A stretch of 64,000 nucleotides of DNA from the NCBI GenBank assembly GCA_965221835.1, contig OZ244916.1:310001-374000 (forward strand), read 5' to 3'. The translations under genes were made by a program, and so were the position numbers. The DNA comes from Persebacter sp965221835. Lineage in GTDB: Bacteria; Pseudomonadota; Gammaproteobacteria; Tethybacterales; Persebacteraceae. Under the pieces are notes generated by a model, which saw only the letters and a list, made by a program, of their open reading frames with translations, did not search any database and was not told the DNA's origin. Positions 53,429 through 63,500 of this stretch are shown in pieces; positions within the stretch are counted from its first letter, which is position 1; each line of letters begins with the position of its first letter.

Positions 53429-54063
53429 AGGCGGGATTTTTTCTCGGCGGCGTTTTTTTGTACATAATCGGGCGTGTAGCGGAAAGACATCCGCCGCATC
53501 GTTTCGTCGCCAATCATGAAATGATGCCACAAGCCGACAACAATATGCAAGCCGATAAGCACAATCATCGTATCGCCGACAAATTCGTGCAGGGCGCGCA
53601 TTTGGTGTGCTGCCGGTGCATCGGCGGCGGAAAAATACGGTATCAGCGGCGCAATAATTTCGAGAAAACGATCACCCGCATCGGCGAGAGAAGGCAGTTC
53701 ATAAAAATTGAAAAACACCACATCGCGCCGCGCCATTTGCGACATTGCAACGCCGATTGCCGCTTGCATCAGCACGATAATATACAGCAGCCAGTGCATC
53801 AAAAACGCAAGCATTCCGAAAAGCCACGAACTGGAAGATGCCACAGAAGTGTTGATTATCCGCCACAAAAGGCGAAACGCCATCAGCAGAAAAACCGCCA
53901 TGCCGATTTGTTTGTGCGCGCCGATTAGTATGCCGATTTTGTCGCCGGACGGCAACGAAGCGGAATATTTTCCGCCCGCCAGCAACCCCGCAATGAGCAA
54001 AAACAGCAGCCAGTGCAGCAACAACGCCATCCATCCATATTGGTCACGTCTATTAAACATCAT
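53425..54063 (-). CDS. cytochrome b561-family protein
   Basis: 212-residue membrane protein of the di-heme cytochrome b561 (prokaryotic) family with four core helices. Candidate heme histidines are in ALLLHWLLFL, IGAHKQIGMAV, FLMHWLLYI, and VLIGLHIVVGLWHHFM. Such proteins pass electrons from quinol, and some dismutate superoxide. An insertion between helices 3 and 4 (FYELPSLADAGDRFLEIIAP) is typical of the family. ATG 54063 has GGAG 9 nt upstream. The ClC gene overlaps its stop, so both are in one operon. Confidence 0.87.
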   Translation of the reverse strand: MMFNRRDQYGWMALLLHWLLFLLIAGLLAGGKYSASLPSGDKIGILIGAHKQIGMAVFLLMAFRLLWRIINTSVASSSSWLFGMLAFLMHWLLYIIVLMQAAIGVAMSQMARRDVVFFNFYELPSLADAGDRFLEIIAPLIPYFSAADAPAAHQMRALHEFVGDTMIVLIGLHIVVGLWHHFMIGDETMRRMSFRYTPDYVQKNAAEKKSRL

Positions 54064-54151
54064 CGTTTTGGTCTCCAAAATAAAAAATAACGGGAATGTC
54101 AAAATTATAACGAAATTATCCCGTTTCGCAAAATTTCCGCCGCCCGTTCGC

Positions 54152-54157
54152 TACAAT
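54152..54157 (+). promoter_or_regulatory. start-proximal -10 box of recG
   Basis: TACAAT, then TCAATC, then GTG at 54164. Same six-base geometry as ribF and leuS; no Shine-Dalgarno. Confidence 0.5.
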
Positions 54158-54163
54158 TCAATC

Positions 54164-56185
54164 GTGTCGCTATCCGTATTTTGGCAAAACCTGCCGCCGC
54201 CGGTAAAAATGTCTCTGCAACGGGGCGGAATTTCCTCCGCCGAAGATCTGTTGACGCGCTTTCCGATTCGCTACGAAAATTGGCGGGCAACGCAAAGCAC
54301 AGCGTCTTTGCGCGGCGGCGAAAAGGCGTTGGTGGAAGGAGTCGTGACCGATGTTCGCATTCTTCCGCGCCGCAGAGGGCGGCAACTTCTCGCGCATCTG
54401 GAAGATGACGAAGGCGGTTATTTAACCGCGCGTTTTTTTCATGTAACGCCGGGATTGCAACGGGCGCTTGCTATCGGTGCGCGTTTGCGGCTGATGGGGA
54501 CGGTCAAATTCGGAAATGGATGGGAAATGGCGCATCCGAAAATTCAATTCGCCGATTCCGCCGGCGAAGGCAAAATGCAGGCGATTTACGGTGCGGCGGG
54601 CGATTTGTCGCAAGACCGGCGGCGGCGATTGATTATGCAAGCGTTGGAATTGGTTCCTTCTGCGGACGATATTCCGAAAAGTTTTATGCATTTTACCGGC
54701 GGCGAATGGCGTTTTCGCGATGCGCTTTCGCTTGTGCATTTGCCGCCGCCGGACGACCCGCAACAAATTGAAAAAGTACAAAACGGCGAACATCCGGCAT
54801 GGCGGCGATTGCGATTTGACGAACTTCTCGCCCATCAAATTGTATTGCGGGCGATTTACCGGCGGCGCGGGCGAAAAAAAGCCGCGCAAATTCGTCCGCC
54901 GCCAGAATGGGATTCGGCATTGCGCGCGGCGTTGCCGTTTACGCCGACCGCCGCACAACAACGGGCGATGGACGAAATTGCCGAAGATTTACGCGGTTCG
55001 CGCCCGATGCGGCGATTGTTGCAAGGCGATGTCGGCAGCGGCAAAACGCTGGTCGCCGCATTCGCCTGTCTCGCCGCAGCAAAAAGCGGACGGCTGGCGG
55101 TATTGATGGCGCCGACCGAAATTTTGGCATATCAACATTACGAAACATTATCGGCATTTTTTCGTACTTCGGGCGTGCAGTGCGAGTTATTTGTCGGCGG
55201 CATTCGCGGTGCAAAACGGCGCGAAGCGTTGGCGCAACTGCGTCTCGGATTGTCGCACATCGCAATCGGCACACACGCGCTTTTTTACAAAGAAAAAAAT
55301 ATGCCGCCGGTCGCGCTGGCGGTGATAGACGAACAACATCGTTTCGGCGTAGAACAACGCGCCGCATTATCGGCGGCGGGCAATACGCATCAATTGATGA
55401 TGTCGGCGACTCCGATTCCGCGTACTTTGGCAATGAGTGCGTTTGCCGATGTAGACATTAGCGTTTTGGACGAGTTGCCGCCCGGACGAATGCCGGTAGC
55501 GACCCGTCTGGTACCTCGCCGCCGCCGTGACGAAGTATTGGCACGAATCGAAGCGCAAGAAGGGGCTGCCTATTGGGTTTGTCCGCGCATTGAAGAATCG
55601 GACGACGATTTGCAAGATGTATTTTCGCTTTTAGAAAAAGTGCGAAAAAATCACCCGAATTTGTCGCCGGAAGTTTTGCACGGGCGATTGTCGGCGGCAG
55701 AAAAACGGGACGCGATAGACCGTTTTCGTGCCGGAAAATCGCGTTTTTTGGCAGCAACGACCGTCATAGAAGTCGGCGTGGATGTGCCGCAAGCGGATGT
55801 GATGGTGGTAGAACACGCCGAACGAATGGGGCTTTCGCAATTGCATCAGTTGCGTGGCAGAGTGGGGCGAGGCGGTCGCGCCGGGGTATGCATTTTGTTG
55901 TACGAGGATGATTTGTCGGACGAAGCAAAAGCGCGATTGAAAATTTTGCACGAAACATCGGACGGTTTTAAGGTTGCCGAACATGATTTGCGATTGCGCG
56001 GTCCGGGCGAATGGCTGGGCACACGGCAAAGCGGTTTACCGCCGTTTCGCGTTGCGCGTCTCGGCGAAGACGCAGATTTAATCGCCATCGCCGGACGCAC
56101 CGCCGAATGGCTTCTGAACAACGATTTACGCACCTGCATCCGCCAAATCCGCCGCTGGATTCCCCGCCACCGCCCACGCGATTGA
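54164..56185 (+). CDS. recG: ATP-dependent DNA helicase RecG
   Basis: Remodels stalled forks and Holliday junctions. 673 residues (E. coli 693). N-terminal wedge/OB domain (~20-170; EDLLTRFPIRYENWRATQS, LRGGEKALVEGVV), then helicase core: Walker A LLQGDVGSGKTLVA (~285), motif II VIDEQHRFG (~388), motif III MMSATPIPRTLAMS, motif VI QLHQLRGRVGRGGRAG, and the RecG tail DGFKVAEHDLRLRGPGEWLG. GTG 54164 is selected (SLSVFWQNLPPPVKMSLQRG); an ATG at residue 16 is the alternative. Confidence 0.95.
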   Translation: MSLSVFWQNLPPPVKMSLQRGGISSAEDLLTRFPIRYENWRATQSTASLRGGEKALVEGVVTDVRILPRRRGRQLLAHLEDDEGGYLTARFFHVTPGLQRALAIGARLRLMGTVKFGNGWEMAHPKIQFADSAGEGKMQAIYGAAGDLSQDRRRRLIMQALELVPSADDIPKSFMHFTGGEWRFRDALSLVHLPPPDDPQQIEKVQNGEHPAWRRLRFDELLAHQIVLRAIYRRRGRKKAAQIRPPPEWDSALRAALPFTPTAAQQRAMDEIAEDLRGSRPMRRLLQGDVGSGKTLVAAFACLAAAKSGRLAVLMAPTEILAYQHYETLSAFFRTSGVQCELFVGGIRGAKRREALAQLRLGLSHIAIGTHALFYKEKNMPPVALAVIDEQHRFGVEQRAALSAAGNTHQLMMSATPIPRTLAMSAFADVDISVLDELPPGRMPVATRLVPRRRRDEVLARIEAQEGAAYWVCPRIEESDDDLQDVFSLLEKVRKNHPNLSPEVLHGRLSAAEKRDAIDRFRAGKSRFLAATTVIEVGVDVPQADVMVVEHAERMGLSQLHQLRGRVGRGGRAGVCILLYEDDLSDEAKARLKILHETSDGFKVAEHDLRLRGPGEWLGTRQSGLPPFRVARLGEDADLIAIAGRTAEWLLNNDLRTCIRQIRRWIPRHRPRD

Positions 56186-56194
56186 TTGCAAAAG

Positions 56195-56235
56195 AAAACG
56201 GCGGCGGGAATCTCTTCCCATCCGCCGTTTTTGTT
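56195..56235. terminator. bidirectional intrinsic terminator
   Basis: AAAACGGCGG (56195-56204) pairs with CCGCCGTTTT (56222-56231), with an inner GGGAA/TTCCC stem, followed by TTTTTGTTTT. The A-run on the left serves the minus strand. It lies between convergent recG and the next gene. Confidence 0.88.
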
Positions 56236-56246
56236 TTCGGTTTATG

Positions 56247-56927
56247 TCAGACGATAACCGCTTTTTCCGTCATTGACCAGGGACCCCGTCCCGCCGAATT
56301 TTCGTACGCGACTTTTAAGAACGCGTTCATTCCAACTTCGGGTTCGGTAAACATCACCGTAAACCGCCCTCGCCCGATATAATCCATCGGATGAAAATCG
56401 CCGTCCGTCGGTTCTGTTCCTTGCGGCAAAACTGCAATTTGTCTTGCAACTTTCGTATTTCTCGGCAATGCAACACGATTTACGCCTTCGGTCGTCTGCA
56501 TTGTCGTATCAAAAGTCAAAGCCATCGCCCGCCGGTCAACCAAAACCAAAGTCGGTGCATCGGTCGGAACTTCGGCGGGTGTTCGTGTTGTTTTGTCTTC
56601 GTGAATAAACAAATGCAAATAATCGTCCGTTGTCAGCGTCACCATTCCATTTTTTATTGCCTGCCGTAGCGGCAAAACGAAAGTGTACGCCGCATCGTCC
56701 ATTTCCCGCATTTCCCGTATTGCTTTCGGTCCGTGCGTGTCGGGGTCAATATAATTGTTATATGCCGTCTGAAAGGCGGAATTGAAATTAATCAAACTCG
56801 TCACCTGTTCAGCAGTCACACCGAGTCGGGTTGCATTTTCGCTTGGAACGCCGCCCGTGTCGGAGAGATATTGCACCATAGATAATAATTCCGCCCAATG
56901 TTCGGCGTATCGTTGTGATAAACGCAT
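56247..56927 (-). CDS. uncharacterised protein with C-terminal Ig/Fn3-like domain
   Basis: 226 residues, not recognised by family name. The N-terminal ~130 residues are helical (RLSQRYAEHWAELLSMVQYL, REMREMDDAAYTFVLPLRQA), followed by a Thr/Pro stretch and a beta-rich C-terminus (GRGRFTVMFTEPEVGMNAFL, YENSAGRGPWSMTEKAVIV) resembling a fibronectin/Ig-like sandwich. No signal peptide is seen, so it is probably cytosolic. ATG 56927 has AGGAG about 8 nt upstream. Upstream lies the 21-bp repeat array. Confidence 0.78.
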   Translation of the reverse strand: MRLSQRYAEHWAELLSMVQYLSDTGGVPSENATRLGVTAEQVTSLINFNSAFQTAYNNYIDPDTHGPKAIREMREMDDAAYTFVLPLRQAIKNGMVTLTTDDYLHLFIHEDKTTRTPAEVPTDAPTLVLVDRRAMALTFDTTMQTTEGVNRVALPRNTKVARQIAVLPQGTEPTDGDFHPMDYIGRGRFTVMFTEPEVGMNAFLKVAYENSAGRGPWSMTEKAVIV

Positions 56928-57039
56928 GATTTTTCTCCTTTTGTGTTGATTAATAAAATAAGCGTTGCAGCGATTAAAACACGATTCTGCACAAATTGCG
57001 AAAGTTTTTACATTAGCATGCCATTTTGCTACACAAAAG

Positions 57040-57213
57040 TTTGCATTTACAGTGTAAAGACATGAAATAACAGTGTAAATAATTGCAGTACGGCATAGGA
57101 ATGTGCATGAACAGTGTTGCAATTTGCAAGAACAGTGTAGTAATTTGCAGTGTCAGTATTGCAATTTGCATGTGCTGTGTAGCAAAATGCTCGATCAATG
57201 TAAGAATTTGCCG
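57040..57213. repeat. 21-bp degenerate tandem repeat array (~8 units)
   Basis: Units such as GAACAGTGTTGCAATTTGCA, AGAACAGTGTAGTAATTTGC and GTGTCAGTATTGCAATTTGC follow one another at about 21 bp. The period is two DNA helical turns, or seven codons if translated; frames on both strands are open but lack start signals. The interval 56928-57385 holds no gene I can support; 57214-57385 shows nothing further. Confidence 0.8.
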
Positions 57214-57385
57214 AATTAATGCGGGAATTCATAGATTTATGCGTTTCAGACGCCGAATTACTGCGGAAAATAAAAGTGCAGGCGATGAACGGGTTTTGTA
57301 TGAGAGTTTTGCCGTCCTATCCGCTGACATTTCTGCCCCGCCTGCAACGGATTCGTAAAAATGATGCCGTCCGGATATATTATAT

Positions 57386-57460
57386 TCAATCAAGTTCCAC
57401 TTGCGACACGAGAATCAGCAAGATGACGAGGAAAATAAAGCCGATATACATCCCTTTCAT
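57386..57460 (-). CDS. possible 24-residue single-helix membrane peptide
   Basis: ATG 57460 begins MKGMYIGFIFLVILLI, a single strongly hydrophobic segment, and ends in acidic VELD before TGA. An extended -10 box (TGCTATAAT) lies 9 nt before the ATG on the minus strand, divergent from the giant gene B promoter. No Shine-Dalgarno. It is too short to judge by codon use; promoter placement and clean TM character are the only support. Confidence 0.4.
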   Translation of the reverse strand: MKGMYIGFIFLVILLILVSQVELD

Positions 57461-57469
57461 TTGGCGGAG

Positions 57470-57515
57470 ATTATAGCATTAAATATCGTTGACAAGTCAA
57501 ACTATCTGCTATAAT
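57470..57515. promoter_or_regulatory. back-to-back extended -10 promoters with inverted repeat between
   Basis: Plus strand: TTGACA (57489-57494), 15-bp spacer, TGCTATAAT (57507-57515), then TCCGCCC and the gene B ATG. Minus strand: TGCTATAAT (57470-57478) towards the small peptide. TTGAC-AA-GTCAA (57489-57500) is an inverted repeat lying between them and covers both -35 regions, a natural operator position. Confidence 0.6.
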
Positions 57516-57522
57516 TCCGCCC

Positions 57523-60500
57523 ATGAGATTTTTCCGGCGAATTTTGGCGATTCTTTTCGCCCTTTGCGGGGCGGAGGCGGCATTATCGCAAGAAATTACG
57601 ATTAGTTTGGATGTTGCGGCAAAACAGATAACGGTTTTATCGCCGAGACCGACAAGGCAATTTAGATATTTTTGGCGGTGTGCGGAAACTAACCCTATCA
57701 CAGGCGATGAAATCGAACTTGAATTTCTTCAGCGGGATACAAACCTACCAAATTCTCAATTTTTAACTTTCGCCGAAATTGAAGAACATCTTAACGATAA
57801 TATCAAATGCGATCATATTTCTTTGGCTTATGTGAGAAATGCTAATGAAGTAATACGCAGCAATACTCTCCGAATTGTGGGCGTGCGGCGAGAAGGAAAT
57901 CCGCCGCATGTCACCGTCAACATTGACCATATCGGCGATGGATATACCGAAGGCGATGTTTATAGTTTCAATGTGGTATACACGGATTTATTTGGAGTCG
58001 TGCAAACCGTACGCAACGATGAAGAAGAAAGATTTAATGAGGTTTTTGGAAATGTGCAGTGGTTTAAGACGGGAATTAGAAGCAAGGATAACTTGATTGC
58101 ATTTCCGTCATCTTCGTCTACTGATAATCTTTTTGTAAATCCGCCCTCTCCGTTTCCAGAAAGAAGATTTATTTTTTTACCAGTACGGGATATTGAATGT
58201 ACGGGCGAATCTTGCGAAACTGAACTTATGCCGACATTGGGCGATGCCATAGCATATCAACCGATTGAAAGCCCGCCTCCACCACAATATCCTCATACCT
58301 ATACACTATCGCACAGTCATTTTTCCGATTCGTACTACACCAGAGATAACGGAGAAATAATATATTTAGACCATTTCGCCGTTCGGATAACAGACAAATG
58401 GGAACACACAGAACAACCATTTTCGGGGCTAACGCAATATGGAGTTTCTTGGGGATTTATTCCGAGAAACGAACCGACCGAAGTTTCTCAACTGGAACTT
58501 TATAGGAGTATTGACCCGTTCCAATTTTCCGGAACTCCGGCAGAAGAACCAGTTTCTTTCGGCGAATTTGCATTCGGTAGCGATAAAGAAAAACTTTACA
58601 ACTTATTCAGCATTTCCGGAGACCTCAACAATGGCATTAAGCAAAGTACCAGATTTATATGGCAACACCGGATTAACGGCGGCGAATGGATAACTACGGA
58701 AGATGAAAGGATTGTCAGAGGAACTTATTTTACAAGTCCCGATCATTTTGTCGGGGCGAAAATAGGGGACGAAATTCAAATTCGTGGCATATTGGATGTT
58801 GAAGACGGATGGGGATTGCGAAACTATTTATTTTCGCCCACATTATCGCACACCGATATGCCGCCGACGGGAGATATGCAATTCATAGAGACCGGATTGC
58901 ATGCAGAAGCGACGATAACCACCTCGCTGGATGAAATAGAAGACCCGGACGGAGAAATTGATGTACTTTCCTATCGTTGGCAAGCGGGAAATGGTACGGT
59001 TTTTACCGATGTACTTTTTCAAGAATATGATGAGGCAAACCGGAGATTATTTGCCGACAGTATTAGAAATGTTCCGTACATTTTGGACGCATCCGTTTTC
59101 AATCAAGAAGGCAACAGCGGAATGCGAGTAATTGCGGAATTGACCGACTCATTTTTTGGGCAGGCAACTATAACTTCCGGTTTCTTTCTGGTGAATCCCC
59201 CGACCGAAGGAACCGTTTCCATAAACGGCAATCCGTTATTTTCGGACGGCGAAATATACACATTAACGAATGTTGACGAATTAACGGACGGCAACGGAAT
59301 CGGCAGATTTAGTTATTCATGGTATGTAAGCATAGACGGCGGCAATAGTTATGACAGAAGAGGGGCTTTTGGTACAACTTTCACATTAAAAGCATCTCAC
59401 ATTGCAGAGGCAAATGCAGATACGCCCGTATTGTTGCGTGCCGATGTGGTACATACCGATGCGGACAGATACACACAAACGCTTGTGGCTTTTTTTGAAC
59501 AAAATTTTCCGACACAAGGCGAAATCACAATTGACGGCAATCCGATGTTTGCGGCGGGCGAAATATACACCGCAATCACCGCCGAATTATCGGACAGCAA
59601 CGAAATCGGCGGATTTACTTATCAATGGCTTGTGAGTTTTGATGACGGCAATAACTATAATGAAATTGCGGGCGAGACGGGAGAAACTTACACGGCGGAC
59701 ACGGCGGATTTTGCGGGGGCGAATCCGAACACGCCGATATTTTTGGGCGTTTCGGCGGTGCATACCGATTTGGACGGCTACGCACAAACGATTACGGCAT
59801 TTTTGGAACAGGATCTTCCGACACAAGGCGATATTGTTTTGAATGCTATTGCGAATCCTTTGGTGCTTGGCGAAGTCAAGTTTTCGGTGAATGTTGACGC
59901 ATTGACGGACGGCAACGACATCGGCGATTTTGCATATCAATGGTTTGCGAGTATTGCCCGTGGTGCAGATTACAATCCGATTTCGGCGGCGACCGACAGA
60001 TCGTACATATTGGACCGGTCGGATTTTGCGGGGGCGGCGGCGAATGAACCGGTGCGAATTTCGGTTTCGGTTGTGCATACCGATTTGGCGGGATATGAAC
60101 AATCGTTCGGAGATTTTTTCGTGCAGAATCCTCGGACAGAAGGCGAGATAACAATTGACGGCAATCCGATGTTTGCGGACGGCGAAATATACACCGCAAT
60201 CACTGCCGCATTATCGGACAGAAACGGAATCGGCGATTTTACTTATCAATGGGTTATAAGTTTTGACGGCGGCAACAACTATAACACTAACGGAATTTTG
60301 GGAATCGATTCTACTTACACTTTGCGGGCGGAAGATATTGCGAATGCCGATGAAAACATTCCCGCCCTGCTGGGTGTTGCGGCGGTGCATACCGATTTGG
60401 ACGGAAACACACAAACGTTAACGGCATCTTTTTTGCAAGATATTGCCGGCACAGGCAGCGTTTCAATTTCGGGTGCGAATTCATTTGCGGCGGGCGAAAA

Positions 60501-63500
60501 ATATACAGCGATAACAAACATTGCGGATGCAAACGGAATCAGCGTTTTCGTTTATTCATGGCATGCAAGTACGGACGGCGGAAATAACTATACGCAAATA
60601 ACAGATGCGAATTCGGAATCGTACACGCTTGCATTGTCAGATTTTGCCGGTGCAACTTCGGCGAATCCGGTGCATCTTTTGCTTTCAGTTGTGCATACCG
60701 ACATGGGCGGATTTTCGGAGTTTTATTTGGCAACGCTAATTCATTCCGACACGGCGGCGGGTGGAAGTTTGGGAATTGAAATTCAAAACGGCGTAATTGC
60801 GGAAGATGCGATTGTGGAATTAAATACGGCGGGAATTTCGGACATAAACGGCGGGGGAATCGTTTCGCATTCGTGGCATTTGGATAACGGTGCGGCGATT
60901 GTCGGCGAAACTTCGGCGACTTATATTTTGTCATCGGCGAATTTAACTTTGTCGGAAATTCGCAACGGCGTTTTACATTCGGAAGTTTTATATCGGGATT
61001 CGTTCGGTTATGAAACAAGATTTTCCATCACGCTATTCGGCGAAGGCGATGATGAAGAATACGATCCGGACAATCCGAATGAGTTGGATTCTATGGGAAC
61101 GGGAACGGTTGCGATTTCGGGAACGATTTCGTTTGCGGCGAATGAAAGATATACGGCGGACATTTCGCAAATCGCTCCGAATGACGCAAACGGCGAAGGA
61201 GATTTCGCATATTCATGGCATACGAGTACGGACGGCGGAACGAATTACAATTTAATATCGGGTGCGAATTCGGAATCGTACACGCTTGCATTGTCGGATT
61301 TTTCCGGTGCAACTTCGGCGAATCCGGTGCATCTTTTGCTTTCGGTTGTGCATACCGATTTCGGCGGATTTGATCAAAGTTATCTGGCGACTTTGATTCA
61401 TTCCGACACGGCGGCGGGCGGAAGTTTGGGAATCGGAATTCAAAGCGGCGTAATTGCAGAAGGTGCGATTGTGGAATTAAACACGGCGGGAATTTCGGAC
61501 ATAAACGGCGGCGGAATCATTTCGCATTCGTGGCATTTGGATAACGGTGCGGCGATTGTCGGTGCAACGGCGGCGACTTATATTTTGTCATCGGCGAATT
61601 TAACTTTGTCGGAAATTCGCAACGGCGTTTTACATTCGGAAGTTTTATATCGGGACGATTTCGGTTATGAAACGAGATTTTCCATCACGCTATTCGGCGA
61701 AGGCGATGATGAAGAATACGATCCGGACAATCCGAATGAGTTGGATTCTTTGGGAACGGGAACGGTTGCGATTTCGGGAACGATTTCGTTTGCGGCGAAT
61801 GAAAAATATACGGCGGACATTTCGGACATCGCTCCGAATGATGCAAACGGCAAAGGGACTTTTACATATTCATGGCATACGAGTACGGACGGCGGAAATA
61901 ACTATACGCAAATCACGGGGGCGACATTGGAGTTGTATACGCTTGCATTGTCGGATTTTGCGGGTGCGAATGCGAATGCGGAAGTGCATTTGCGAGTTTC
62001 GGTTGTGCATACCGATTTCGGCGGATTTGATCAAAGTTATCTGGCGACTTTAATTCATTCCGACACAGCGGCGGGTGGAAGTTTGGGAATTGGCATTCGG
62101 GACGGAATCATCGCCGAAGATGCGGTTGTGGAATTAGACACGGCGGGAATTTCGGACATAAACGGCGGGGGAATCGTTTCGCATTCGTGGCATTTGGATA
62201 ACGGTGCGGCGATTGTCGGTGCGACTGCGGCGACTTATACATTGCAAGCGGCGAATTTAACTTTGTCGGAAATTCGCAACGGCGTTTTACATTCGGAAGT
62301 TTTGTATCGGGATTCGTTCGGCTATGAAACAAGATTTTCCATCACGCTATTCGGCGAAGGCGATGATGAAGAATACGATCCGAACAATCCGAATGAGTTG
62401 GATTCTTTGGGCACGGGAACGGTTGCGATTTCGGGGACGATTTCGTTTGCGGCGAATGAAAGATATACGGCGGACATTTCGGACATCGCTCCGAATGACG
62501 CAAACGGCAAAGGAGATTTCGCATATTCATGGCATACGAGTACGGACGGCGGAACGAATTACGATTTAATTTCGGGGGCGACATTGGAGTTGTATACGCT
62601 TGCGTTGTCGGATTTCGCCGGTGCGAATGCGAATGCGGAAGTGCATTTGCGAGTTTCGGTTGTGCATACCGATTTCGGCGGATTTGATCAAAGTTATCTG
62701 GCAACTTTGATTCATTCCGACACGGCGGCGGGCGGAAGTTTGGGAATTGAAATTCAAAGCGGCGTAATTGCCGAAGATGCGATTGTGGAATTAGACACGG
62801 CGGCGATTTCGGACATAAACGGCGGCGGAATCGTTTCGCATTCATGGCATTTGGATAACGGTGCGGCGATTGTCGGCGCAACGGCGGCGACTTATATTTT
62901 GTCATCGGCGAATTTAACTTTGTCGGAAATTCGCAATGGCGTTTTACATTCGGAAGTTTTATATCGGGATTCGTTCGGTTATGAAACGAGATTTTCCATC
63001 ACACTATTCGGCGAAGGCGATGATTCCGTCTCGCCGAATCCCGATGATCCGAATCGTCCCGGCACGACGACAAATCCGGTTGACCCCGGCGACAATCCGG
63101 GCGGCGAAGATCCGGACAATCCGGGAAACATTTTCGGCACAGGCAGCGTTTCAATTTCGGGTGCGAATTCATTTGCGGCGGGTGAGAAATATACAGCGAT
63201 AACGAACATTGCGGATGCAAACAGAATCGGTACGGTTTCATATTCATGGCAAGCGAGTACGGACGGCGGAACGAATTACAATTTAATAACGGATGCGAAT
63301 TCGGAATCGTACACGCTTGCGTTGTCAGATTTTTCCGGTGCAACTTCGGCAAATCCGGTGCATCTTTTGCTTTCAGTTGTGCATACCGACATGGGCGGAT
63401 TTTCGGAGTTTTATCTGGCAACTTTGATTCATTCCGACACAGCGGCGGGCGGAAGTTTGGGAATTGAAATTCAAAGCGGCGTAATTGCGGAAGGTGCGGT

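Noticed and set aside
57013..57358. Short frames with seven-residue repeats over the 21-bp array on both strands
   Set aside because: Open frames are expected from a 21-bp repeat lacking stops; no start signals, and both strands are equally open.
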